Of a stretch of DNA of 64,000 nt, positions 30,268 to 37,478 are shown one piece after another. The notes below the pieces were generated by a model. The model was given only the letters and a program-made list of their open reading frames with translations, made no database searches and was not told the DNA's origin. Source of the DNA: CAVVUC01 sp963751395 (GTDB lineage Bacteria; Verrucomicrobiota; Verrucomicrobiia; Chthoniobacterales; Chthoniobacteraceae). Made by a program: the position numbers and the translations under genes. Location of the stretch: positions 682,001 through 746,000 of the forward strand of contig CAVVUC010000003.1 in NCBI GenBank assembly GCA_963751395.1, read 5' to 3'. Within the stretch, counting starts at the first letter, position 1, and each line of letters opens with the position of its first letter.

Positions 30268-31269
30268 ATGACTCCGGCCAAAACGATCAATCTGCTCAGG
30301 GTTTTGTTCGTTATCTTTGCCTGCTTCATGGGCTCGGCGATTGGCGAGACGATCTACTCTTCGCACCCGATCGGCATTGCGGTCGGCTTGATCTTCGGCC
30401 TTGCCGTCGTGCTGGCGGACCGGCTACTGAAAGGCTTTACGCTGCGCGTATTCTCTTCGGCGACCTTCGGATTGCTCATGGGCCTGCTTGCCGCGAAGCT
30501 CTTGCTCGGATCGAACATCTTAAGATACCAGTCCGAGGAAACCACTTGGGTGATCGGGCTGATCGTTTACGGCATGTTCGGCTATCTGGGAATGATGCTC
30601 GCCATCCGCAGCAATCGCGATGAGTTCTCGATCATCATTCCCTACGTGCGTTTCCAGCGCTCAGGCCTCGAGGACACACCCGTGCTCGTGGACACGAACA
30701 TCATCATCGATGGACGCATCGCCGAACTCTGCGCCACGGGATTCCTCAGTTCCTCGCTGATCGTGCCGCGTTTCATCCTGGACGAACTCCAGCGCCTTGC
30801 TGATTCCAACGATCCGCAGAAGCGCGAGTGCGGCCGGCGCGGCCTCGATTCGCTGAATGAAATGCAGAAAAATCCTCAGCTTGTGGTGACGATTCACAAC
30901 TCGGACTCGGACTCCGACATGCCGGTGGACACCAAGCTGGTGCAAGTCGCACGTCTGCTCCAGGCCCGCCTGCTCAGCAACGACTCGAACCTTTGCAAAA
31001 TCGCCCGCCTGCAAAATGTTTCCGTGCTAAACCTGAACGATCTGGCCAAAGCGATGCGCCATGCCATCGCGACCGGTGACGAGATTGAACTGGCGCTCGT
31101 TAAAGAAGGCCGCGACCCGCATCAAGCCGTCGGTTATCTGAGCGACGGCACCATGATCGTGGTGAACCACGCACGCGGACACCTGGGCAGGACGGTTACC
31201 GTCACCATCGTCAGCGTCCTACAAACGGCGGCGGGCCGTTTGTTTTTTGCAGACCTAAAGCACTCCTAA
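30268..31269 (+). CDS. PIN-TRAM domain membrane protein (YacL-like)
   Basis: The 333-residue protein has four hydrophobic segments in the first ~115 residues, then a PIN nuclease domain with acidic residues in VLVDTNIIIDGRIAEL, FILDELQRLAD and LLSNDSNLCKIA, and a TRAM RNA-binding domain at the end (GYLSDGTMIVVNHARGHLGR, VSVLQTAAGR). ATG 30268 begins the first membrane segment; the earlier in-frame start lies in the MCE gene. It closes the operon; a terminator hairpin overlaps its final codons. RNase activity is predicted from the family only. Confidence 0.88.
   Translation: MTPAKTINLLRVLFVIFACFMGSAIGETIYSSHPIGIAVGLIFGLAVVLADRLLKGFTLRVFSSATFGLLMGLLAAKLLLGSNILRYQSEETTWVIGLIVYGMFGYLGMMLAIRSNRDEFSIIIPYVRFQRSGLEDTPVLVDTNIIIDGRIAELCATGFLSSSLIVPRFILDELQRLADSNDPQKRECGRRGLDSLNEMQKNPQLVVTIHNSDSDSDMPVDTKLVQVARLLQARLLSNDSNLCKIARLQNVSVLNLNDLAKAMRHAIATGDEIELALVKEGRDPHQAVGYLSDGTMIVVNHARGHLGRTVTVTIVSVLQTAAGRLFFADLKHS
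31222..31248 (+). terminator. Intrinsic terminator inside the 3' end of the PIN-TRAM gene
   Basis: Perfect 8-base stem caaacggc (31222-31229) and gccgtttg (31235-31242), a 5-base loop, then six T (31243-31248). It is a textbook Rho-independent terminator, yet it precedes the stop codon at 31269 and encodes the conserved TRAM end QTAAGRLFF. Confidence 0.75.
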
Positions 31270-31364
31270 GACGTCATCGACGACATACAGTGCCTCGCGC
31301 AGAAGGCTGCGAATGCCTGCTTAAAGAAGGTGGGGGAAGTCGAATCCGAAAGGGGAAACTGGTT

Positions 31365-31601
31365 TTAACCCAGCGTCCTCTCGAAGGCAATGAGACGGGC
31401 AAATGCTTCCGCGAAATCCTTGAAGGCCTCGGCTGGCAACATGATCGTGTCACGGCGACCGCCGACGTCCTCAGTTATTTTTAGAAAGCGCCCTCTATTG
31501 TTTTCTTTGAGATCGAGAAAAAATATCTTGCGCTCCATCGCAATTTTCTCCGATGCGATGGGATCAATCATCAACTTCTCACCTGGATTTTCGTTAATCA
31601 T
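31365..31601 (-). CDS. Small PUR-domain nucleic-acid-binding protein
   Basis: The 78-residue protein reads KIFFLDLKENNRGRFLKITE and DTIMLPAEAFKDFAEAFARL, the PUR repeat pattern (beta strands with RGRFL, then a helix) known from bacterial PurA-like single-stranded DNA/RNA-binding proteins. ATG 31601 is the only reasonable start. The gene is convergent with the PIN-TRAM gene. A regulatory nucleic-acid-binding role is inferred from the family. Confidence 0.75.
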   Translation of the reverse strand: MINENPGEKLMIDPIASEKIAMERKIFFLDLKENNRGRFLKITEDVGGRRDTIMLPAEAFKDFAEAFARLIAFERTLG

Positions 31602-31749
31602 AATTTTCGAAACTTAAATGAACATGCGTATCAGGGTTTCCCTGAATGAAAAGCAAAATTTGTAAATTTGCTTCCGTTGCTCCAAACACCTTGCCTCGAG
31701 TATAGTTGCGTTCATAGGATCGCACTCATTTACAGGCTTGCAAAAACAT

Positions 31750-32718
31750 TTAACGAAATCCCACCGCTTTCCTTACCCGGTCTAATGTTCTTGTGGCGAG
31801 TTCGCGGGCCCGCGAGGCACCTTTGGCGAGCACATTTTCGATATTCTCCGGGTCGGCTTCGATCTGCGTCCTGCGCTGCCTCATCGGCTCGAAGTATTCC
31901 CAAATCGCGTTAAACAGCCGCTTCTTGAAATCGCCGTAGCCGATGCCGCCCGCGCGGAAATCTGCCTCCATTTTCTCCACATCGGCCTGCGGCGCGAAGA
32001 GCCGGTAGAGATTCACGATCGACGGAGTTCGCCGGGTCTTTCGGCGCTTCGACCGGCGTCGAGTCGGTGATGATGCCCATGATCTTTTTCTTGCAGCGCT
32101 TTTTCCTCGAGAAACAGCTCGATGGTGTTGTCGTAGCTCTTGCTCATCTTCTGCCCGTCGAGTCCGGGAATCGTCGCAACCGTCGGCAGGATGCTCGCCT
32201 CGGGAATCTTGAAAACCTCGCCGAACATCTGGTTCATCTTCACCGCAAGATCGCGCGTGACTTCGACGTGCTGCTTCTGGTCGCGCCCGACCGGCACGAT
32301 GTCGCTGTCGTAAATCAGAATGTCGGCTGCCATCAGCACCGGATACGCGAAGAGCCCGTGCGTTGGGCACGATGCCTTTGGCGAGGTGATCTTTGTAAGC
32401 GTGGCAGTTTTCCAGCATCGGCATCGGCGTGATCGAGCTGAGTATCCACGCCAGCTCCGTGTAGCTCCGGCACATCGATCTGTCTGAAAAGACCGCCTTC
32501 TCGGGATCGAGCCCGCACGCCAGAAAATCGAGCGCCACCCCGCGCGAATATTCGCGCATCTTCGCCGGATCGCGCACGGTCGTCAGCGCGTGATAATCCG
32601 CGATGAAATAAAACGCCTCGCCGCGTTCCTGCCATTCGATGGCCGGGCGCATCATGCCGAAGTAATTTCCGATGTGCGGTTTGCCCGTTGGTTTGATTCC
32701 TGAGAGAATGCGCGGCAT
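31750..32718 (-). CDS. trpS: Tryptophan-tRNA ligase (frame broken)
   Basis: The class I motifs are present: SGIKPTGKPHIGNYFG (HxGN form of HIGH) at the N-terminus and GLDGQKMSKSYDNTIELFLE (KMSKS). Further text: FYFIADYHALTTVRDPAKMR, ADILIYDSDIVPVGRDQKQH and the end LATRTLDRVRKAVGFR. Breaks lie near 32,460, 32,360, 32,085 and 32,020. About 320 codons, the normal size. It is divergent from the MFS gene at 32885. Confidence 0.93.
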   Translation of the reverse strand: MPRILSGIKPTGKPHIGNYFGMMRPAIEWQERGEAFYFIADYHALTTVRDPAKMREYSRGVALDFLACGLDPEKAVFSDRSMCRSYTELAWILSSITPMPMLENCHAYKDHLAKGIVPNARALRVSGADGSRHSDLRQRHRAGRARPEAARRSHARSCGEDEPDVRRGFQDSRGEHPADGCDDSRTRRAEDEQELRQHHRAVSRGKSAARKRSWASSPTRRRSKRRKTRRTPSIVNLYRLFAPQADVEKMEADFRAGGIGYGDFKKRLFNAIWEYFEPMRQRRTQIEADPENIENVLAKGASRARELATRTLDRVRKAVGFR

Positions 32719-32884
32719 AAGTGCGCGGAGGATACGATTTCAGCAAAATCGTTCCACGAAATTTTTCAGGAAAAAGCGGGGCGAAAAATGACGCTGCTTG
32801 TCAAACTGCCGAAGCGATTAGTTGACGATGTTCGGTTGAGGAAATAGAACCGTGCGAATCCAACTCCTTTAATCCTTAATCAAA

Positions 32885-34234
32885 ATGTCCATGAACAAGA
32901 AAAGCATGTTCGTCACCCCCGACGGCAAGAACCTCATCGTCACCTTCATGCTCGTCAGCTCGCTGTTTCTCCTCTGGGGATTCTGCAACGGCATGATCGA
33001 CGTGATGGACAAGCATTTCCAGACAGGAACTGCACCTGACGCCTGGCGCAGTCCGCCTGGGTGCAGTTCGCGCACTATCTCGGGCTACTTCCTCATGGCG
33101 CTGCCCGCCGGCTGGCTGGCGACCAAGCTCGGCTACAAAGGCGGCATCATCGCCGGTCTGCTGATGGTTGCGGTCGGCGGATTCTGGTTCATCCCCGCGA
33201 CGCACATCGCGCAGTTCTGGGCGTTCCTGCTCGGCGTTTGCTTCATCGCCGCCGGACTGACCTTCCTCGAAACCATCGCCAATCCCTACACCACCGTGCT
33301 TGGCGACCAACAATACGCCGCCACCCGCATCAACCTCGCCCAATCCTGCAACGGCATCGGCTGGATCTTCGGTCCCATCGCCGGCGGCATGTTTTTCTAC
33401 GGAAAAGATGCGTCCGGCGCGAGCACCGGCAGCCAGACGCTCTGGATTCCCTACGCCGCCGTCGGCGTCGTCGTTCTCGTGCTCGCCGTCATTTTCTATT
33501 TCGCCAACGTCCCCGACATCAAAATGGAGGACGACTATCACCTCGACGATTCCGACCCGAACGTCTCGCATTCGATCTGGACGCACCCGCATTTCGTGAT
33601 GGCCGTCGTCGCCCAGTTCCTCTACGTCGCAGCACAGGCCGGCATCTTCAGCTTCTTCATCAACTACATGACCTCCCAAGTGCCGCCGCTTCCCGAAGCG
33701 TGGACATCCGGTTTCCTCAAGAGCTGGTTTGAAACCGGCAAGGCAGGCGCGCTCGTGTTGAGCGACAAAGGCGCCGCCAACCTCGCCTCGCTTGGCTTCT
33801 TCTGCTTCCTCGCAGGCCGTTTTTCAGGTGCCGGTATTCTGAAAAAATTCTCCGCCCACAAGGTGCTCGGGCTCTACGGCCTCATCAACGTCATCATCTG
33901 CCTGCTGGTCTTCCTGAAGCTCGGCTGGCTCTCGGTGGCCTGCGTGTTCCTGAGCTACTTCTTCATGTCCATCATGTTCCCGACCATCTTCGCGCTCGGC
34001 ATCCACGGCCTCGGCGTGCGCGCCAAGAAAGCCTCCTCGTTCATCGTCATGGCGATCATGGGCGGGGCGATCCTGCCGAAGCTCATGGGTGCCGTCGGCG
34101 ACAAATACGACATGTCGCGCGCGTTCATCGTGCCGCTGGGCTGCTTCGCGTTCGTGGCCTTCTACGGCTATAACTGGTCCAAGCTCGCCAAGACGGACGG
34201 AGTGCGCGGCCTCTCGACCACCGGCGGGCATTAG
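32885..34234 (+). CDS. MFS transporter, FHS family (L-fucose permease-like)
   Basis: A 12-helix sugar:proton symporter. Text matching FucP-type proteins: LLWGFCNGMIDVMDKHFQ, FIAAGLTFLETIANPYTTVL, CNGIGWIFGPIAGGMFFYG and YFFMSIMFPTIFALGIHGLG. Near 33,020-33,090 the frame slips and returns; the other frame gives LAQSAWVQFAHYLG, which is the expected helix 2 region. Relatives carry 6-deoxyhexoses (L-fucose, L-rhamnose) or other monosaccharides; with a rhamnosidase in the same locus, rhamnose is a reasonable guess. The last codons precede the GAATGACGAA repeat. Confidence 0.88.
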   Translation: MSMNKKSMFVTPDGKNLIVTFMLVSSLFLLWGFCNGMIDVMDKHFQTGTAPDAWRSPPGCSSRTISGYFLMALPAGWLATKLGYKGGIIAGLLMVAVGGFWFIPATHIAQFWAFLLGVCFIAAGLTFLETIANPYTTVLGDQQYAATRINLAQSCNGIGWIFGPIAGGMFFYGKDASGASTGSQTLWIPYAAVGVVVLVLAVIFYFANVPDIKMEDDYHLDDSDPNVSHSIWTHPHFVMAVVAQFLYVAAQAGIFSFFINYMTSQVPPLPEAWTSGFLKSWFETGKAGALVLSDKGAANLASLGFFCFLAGRFSGAGILKKFSAHKVLGLYGLINVIICLLVFLKLGWLSVACVFLSYFFMSIMFPTIFALGIHGLGVRAKKASSFIVMAIMGGAILPKLMGAVGDKYDMSRAFIVPLGCFAFVAFYGYNWSKLAKTDGVRGLSTTGGH

Positions 34235-34238
34235 CCGG

Positions 34239-34364
34239 GAATGACGAATGACGAATGACGAAGGAAGCCTGAAGCTCGAATGACGAAACGAAAATAGCCG
34301 CCCAGTGTTGGCGAAGCCCGTCATTTGGGCTTCGTCATTCCTTCGTCATTCGAGCTTCGTCATT
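34239..34364. repeat. GAATGACGAA repeat cluster in inverted arrangement
   Basis: Several copies of gaatgacgaa stand in direct order at 34239-34288 and inverted at 34331-34364. The exact 17-base arms are gaagctcgaatgacgaa (34271-34287) and its complement (34342-34358). The block lies between two convergent genes and supplies the last ~10 codons of the HD-domain gene (NDEARMTKE). It could form a hairpin that ends transcription from both sides. Confidence 0.65.
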
Positions 34365-35408
34365 TTCCGCCTGCTCCTTCGACTCCGATTTCGTGGCAAA
34401 AAACTTCCCGAGCGGCGAAACGAGATTCCCCGGCAGCGGACGTACACGCTCGAAAATGTGCGGCGCGAGCGGCGTCGCAGTCTCGTAGCCCGCAAACATC
34501 ATCTCCAGTTTCGCGTCGAGATTGTCGATGTGATGCAGCGCGAATGCCTCCGGCGTTTTCGGATCGACCGGCGAACCGAACTGCTTTTCGCCGTGATGCG
34601 CCGCGATCAAGTGCAGCACATGCAGGCGCACGTCCTCGGAGTGCGGGTCGAGTCCGGCCCACGGCGTGAGATCAAGCCTGCGCCAGAGCGCGTTCACCAC
34701 TTCGATGCCGATGGTGATATGCCCGAGCAGTTCGCCGGTTTCACTGAACGGCATCGTGAACCCGCTCTCCGGCATCACGTTTTCCCAAAGCTTCCCGCAG
34801 TCGTGCAGCAGCACTCCGGTGATCAGCAGATCGCGGTTCAACTGCGGATAAACCTGCGCGACCACCTGCGCCGTGCGCATCATCTGCGCCGTGTGCTCGA
34901 CCAGTCCGCCGCGCCGCGCGTGATGATAATTGCGCGCCGCCGCCGTGCGACGAAACCGCCCGCCCCATTCATCGAGAAACGCCAGCCCCAGCGCGCGCAA
35001 CCGCGGATCAACAAGATTTCCGACCGTCTCCGCAATGAAATCGTAATCCGCCTTTTGCTTCTCTCGCAAACCCGCCGGCCCCAAAAGCAGCGCGTCGCGC
35101 TCTTCCTCGCTCAATGGGCGCGACACCCAGCGTTTCGCGTCGAGGCCGAACGCGCCGTTGTTCGCAAACTCGCCACTGACTTCGAGAAAGTCGGCGCGCT
35201 TCATTTGCTCGCATGGCGCGAAGTTCGGCGAATCGCTCCAGGCCCGCAGCGTCAGCTTAGCCTCGCCGTCCGTGAGCATGAGTTCCCAATACGGCTTGTG
35301 ATCGCGCGTTTCCTTTCGCGATAGCCCATCAACCTGTCCATGGATCGTCGCCTCAACGCGACCCGTAGAAGCCGCACGTTTCAAATTCGCAATGCTCAGG
35401 ATTTCCAT
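34335..35408 (-). CDS. HD-domain 3'-5' exoribonuclease, YhaM-like
   Basis: The protein is 357 residues and intact. Residues ~15-110 form an OB-fold (VEATIHGQVDGLSRKETRDH, LTLRAWSD). The HD metal-binding domain follows, with GGLVEHTAQMMRTAQ, GVLLHDCGKLWE and LHLIAAHHGEKQFGSPVDPK holding the H, HD and HH ligands. This order is that of YhaM/CBF1-type nucleases. The protein end is built from the neighbouring short repeat, so the original stop was probably displaced. Confidence 0.85.
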   Translation of the reverse strand: MEILSIANLKRAASTGRVEATIHGQVDGLSRKETRDHKPYWELMLTDGEAKLTLRAWSDSPNFAPCEQMKRADFLEVSGEFANNGAFGLDAKRWVSRPLSEEERDALLLGPAGLREKQKADYDFIAETVGNLVDPRLRALGLAFLDEWGGRFRRTAAARNYHHARRGGLVEHTAQMMRTAQVVAQVYPQLNRDLLITGVLLHDCGKLWENVMPESGFTMPFSETGELLGHITIGIEVVNALWRRLDLTPWAGLDPHSEDVRLHVLHLIAAHHGEKQFGSPVDPKTPEAFALHHIDNLDAKLEMMFAGYETATPLAPHIFERVRPLPGNLVSPLGKFFATKSESKEQAENDEARMTKE

Positions 35409-35536
35409 TTGCGGATCAGGCTACGACAGAACGGAAATCGAATCAGCGAAAATTTCGCCTCTCGTTCCCAAGTTCGCCGTCGAATTCCCCGATTCTTTTT
35501 TGCCAAGTGATTGCTGCATCATGTAGAACACAAAAA

Positions 35537-36979
35537 ATGAAACCCCTCGCTAACACCCTATCGCGGATCACCGGCGCATTTCTTTTCTGTTCGAGCCTGT
35601 TGTCATTGGCGAATGGCAAAAGTGCTGCGTCCCCGCCACAGGTGCGCGTGGCCTGCGTGGGCGACAGCATCACACTGGGCTCGGGCACGAAGGTCTCGCG
35701 GTTCGACTCCTATCCCGCACAGTTGCAGCGGATGCTCGACCCCGAAAAGTGGCTCGTGCAAAACTTCGGCGTCAGCGGCGCCACGCTGCTGAACCAAGGC
35801 GACAGACCCTACCAGAAGCAGAGGCTGTTTCAGGACGCGCTGAATTTCAGGCCCGACGTGGTCATTATCATGCTCGGCACGAACGACTCGAAACCGCAGA
35901 ACTGGCGGCTCAAGGACCAGTTCACCGCCGACTACAAAAACCTCATCGCCAAGTTCAAGGCGCTGCCGGGCAAGCCGCGCATCTACGTCTGCCGCCCGCC
36001 TGCCGTCCCCGGCGAAGGGAACTTCGGCATCAACGAGCCAGTGATCATGGAGGAGATTCCGCTCGTGGACGCGATCGGCAAGGATGAGCATGCGGAGGTC
36101 ATTGACATGCACGCCCCGCTGCTGGGAAAAGACGCGCTGTTGCCTGACCGCGTGCATCCAAACAATGACGGAGCGAACCTGCTCGCGAGGACGGTATATC
36201 GCACGCTCACGGGCAAGGGATTTTCCGGCACGCTCAACCCGTTGCTGTATTCGGAGTGGAGGGGCTGGCGACGGATTGATTTTATGGCGAACGGCCGGGC
36301 CGCGTCGCTCGTGCTGCCAAAGAAGGCCGCGCCAGGCCGTCCGTGGATTTGGCGAACGGAGTTTTTTGAGACCGAGCCGCAGGGCGACCTCGCGCTGCTG
36401 GAGCAAGGCTGGCACGTCGCTTACGTGAACATTCAAAACATGTATGGCTCGCCCGCCGCGATCGACGCGATGGACAATTTCTACGCGCAAGTCGTAAAGG
36501 AATACCACCTCGCACCCAAAGTGGTGCTCGAAGGATTCAGCCGTGGCGGACTTTTTGCATTCAACTGGGCGGCGCGCAATCCGTCCCAAGTCGCGTGCAT
36601 CTACGTGGACGCGCCGGTGCTTGATTTCAAAAGCTGGCCGGCAGGCAAAGGCAAAGGACAAGGTTCTCCGCAAGACTGGCAGCGCCTCCTCTCGATTTAC
36701 GGTCTGACCGAAGAACAGGCGCTCGTCTATCCGCTCAACCCCGTGGACAACCTGAAGCCGCTCGCCGCCGCAAAAATTCCCATCCTGAGCGTGTGCGGCG
36801 ACTCCGACAAAGCGGTGCCGTATGAGGAAAACACACAGCTCGCGGAAACCCGCTACAAGGCGCTTGGAGGAGTATTCCAGGTCATCATGAAACCCGGCGG
36901 CGACCACCACCCGCACAGCCTGAAGGACCCAAAACCGATCGTTGATTTTATCCTGAGCCACGCGCAACCCGCTTCTTAG
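35537..36979 (+). CDS. Two-domain secreted hydrolase: SGNH esterase plus alpha/beta hydrolase
   Basis: 480 residues, intact, with a signal peptide of ~27 residues. The first half is an SGNH/GDSL esterase: nucleophile S44 in ACVGDSITLG, block III GTND at 114-117 and the DxxH pair D204/H207 in LPDRVHPNNDG. The second half (~240-480) is an alpha/beta hydrolase with nucleophile S335 in LEGFSRGGLFAFNW, an acid in SVCGDSDKAVP and H in GGDHHPHS. Both catalytic sets look complete. Such esterases often remove acetyl groups from pectin or xylan; the locus suggests acetylated rhamnogalacturonan, but this is inferred. It lies divergent from the HD-domain gene. Confidence 0.85.
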   Translation: MKPLANTLSRITGAFLFCSSLLSLANGKSAASPPQVRVACVGDSITLGSGTKVSRFDSYPAQLQRMLDPEKWLVQNFGVSGATLLNQGDRPYQKQRLFQDALNFRPDVVIIMLGTNDSKPQNWRLKDQFTADYKNLIAKFKALPGKPRIYVCRPPAVPGEGNFGINEPVIMEEIPLVDAIGKDEHAEVIDMHAPLLGKDALLPDRVHPNNDGANLLARTVYRTLTGKGFSGTLNPLLYSEWRGWRRIDFMANGRAASLVLPKKAAPGRPWIWRTEFFETEPQGDLALLEQGWHVAYVNIQNMYGSPAAIDAMDNFYAQVVKEYHLAPKVVLEGFSRGGLFAFNWAARNPSQVACIYVDAPVLDFKSWPAGKGKGQGSPQDWQRLLSIYGLTEEQALVYPLNPVDNLKPLAAAKIPILSVCGDSDKAVPYEENTQLAETRYKALGGVFQVIMKPGGDHHPHSLKDPKPIVDFILSHAQPAS

Positions 36980-36982
36980 AGC

Positions 36983-37253
36983 GTGTCATGCACTTTGACA
37001 TGGCGGGAGGCAATGGTTGTCCCGGAGGGACACTGGAAATTAGCCGGTGGTGCAGCGAGGAACGAGCGCAACCACCGGGTTCCGAGAAAAAAGCGGGTCG
37101 CGCCCCCGCGGGGCGCTGGAACCTGCGGGTGCCAGCCAGTTTCCACCGCCCCATCCGGGGCGGAATCCTCTGTGGATGTGGGTTCCGGTGGTTGCGCTAC
37201 GCTTCACCACCGGCTAATTTCCACAACGCCTCCGGCGTCAAAAGTGCATGACA
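36983..37253. repeat. Nested palindromic MITE-like element
   Basis: The ends are 14-base inverted repeats gtgtcatgcacttt (36983-36996) and aaagtgcatgacac (37240-37253). Inside, 18-base arms ggaaattagccggtggtg (37035-37052) and caccaccggctaatttcc (37204-37221) extend to ~45 bases with few mismatches (up to the gcgcaaccaccgg box). There is no transposase and no convincing frame. It lies directly after the stop of the two-domain hydrolase. The ggaaattagccggtgg core resembles dispersed non-coding repeats I associate with Verrucomicrobia and Planctomycetes. Confidence 0.75.
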
Positions 37254-37310
37254 CTCTTTAGACGTGGCGGGCAGCCTGCACAAATTCGTCCCGCTGCTGT
37301 TCACCCGACT

Positions 37311-37469
37311 ATGAAAGCATGCCGACTTTTTCCAGCAACCGCCCTGGGCGTCATGCTCACGTTCTCCCTGCAAGCCGCCGATGCTCCTCCTGCGAATCAT
37401 TCCGGCAATCCCGATGTCGGTGGCCTGAAGGTTCGCGACGCGCCCCCCCATTGCCAACTGCTTTGTTAA
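37311..37469 (+). pseudogene. Truncated start of a secreted protein
   Basis: The ATG at 37311 opens a good signal peptide (TALGVMLTFSLQAADAPP), but the frame stops after 52 codons, just before the convergent GH106 gene ends at 37479. Only the export signal and ~25 mature residues remain. I read it as the 5' end of a lost secreted enzyme, cut when the GH106 side was joined to it. Confidence 0.4.
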
Positions 37470-37478
37470 CACTTGGAG

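Noticed and set aside
31290..31484. Plus-strand 64-codon frame opposite the PUR-domain gene
   Set aside because: The minus strand has clear PUR-repeat text; the plus frame has none.
35603..36967. 454-codon minus-strand frame opposite the two-domain esterase
   Set aside because: The plus strand carries both catalytic sets and a signal peptide; the antisense translation shows no family text.
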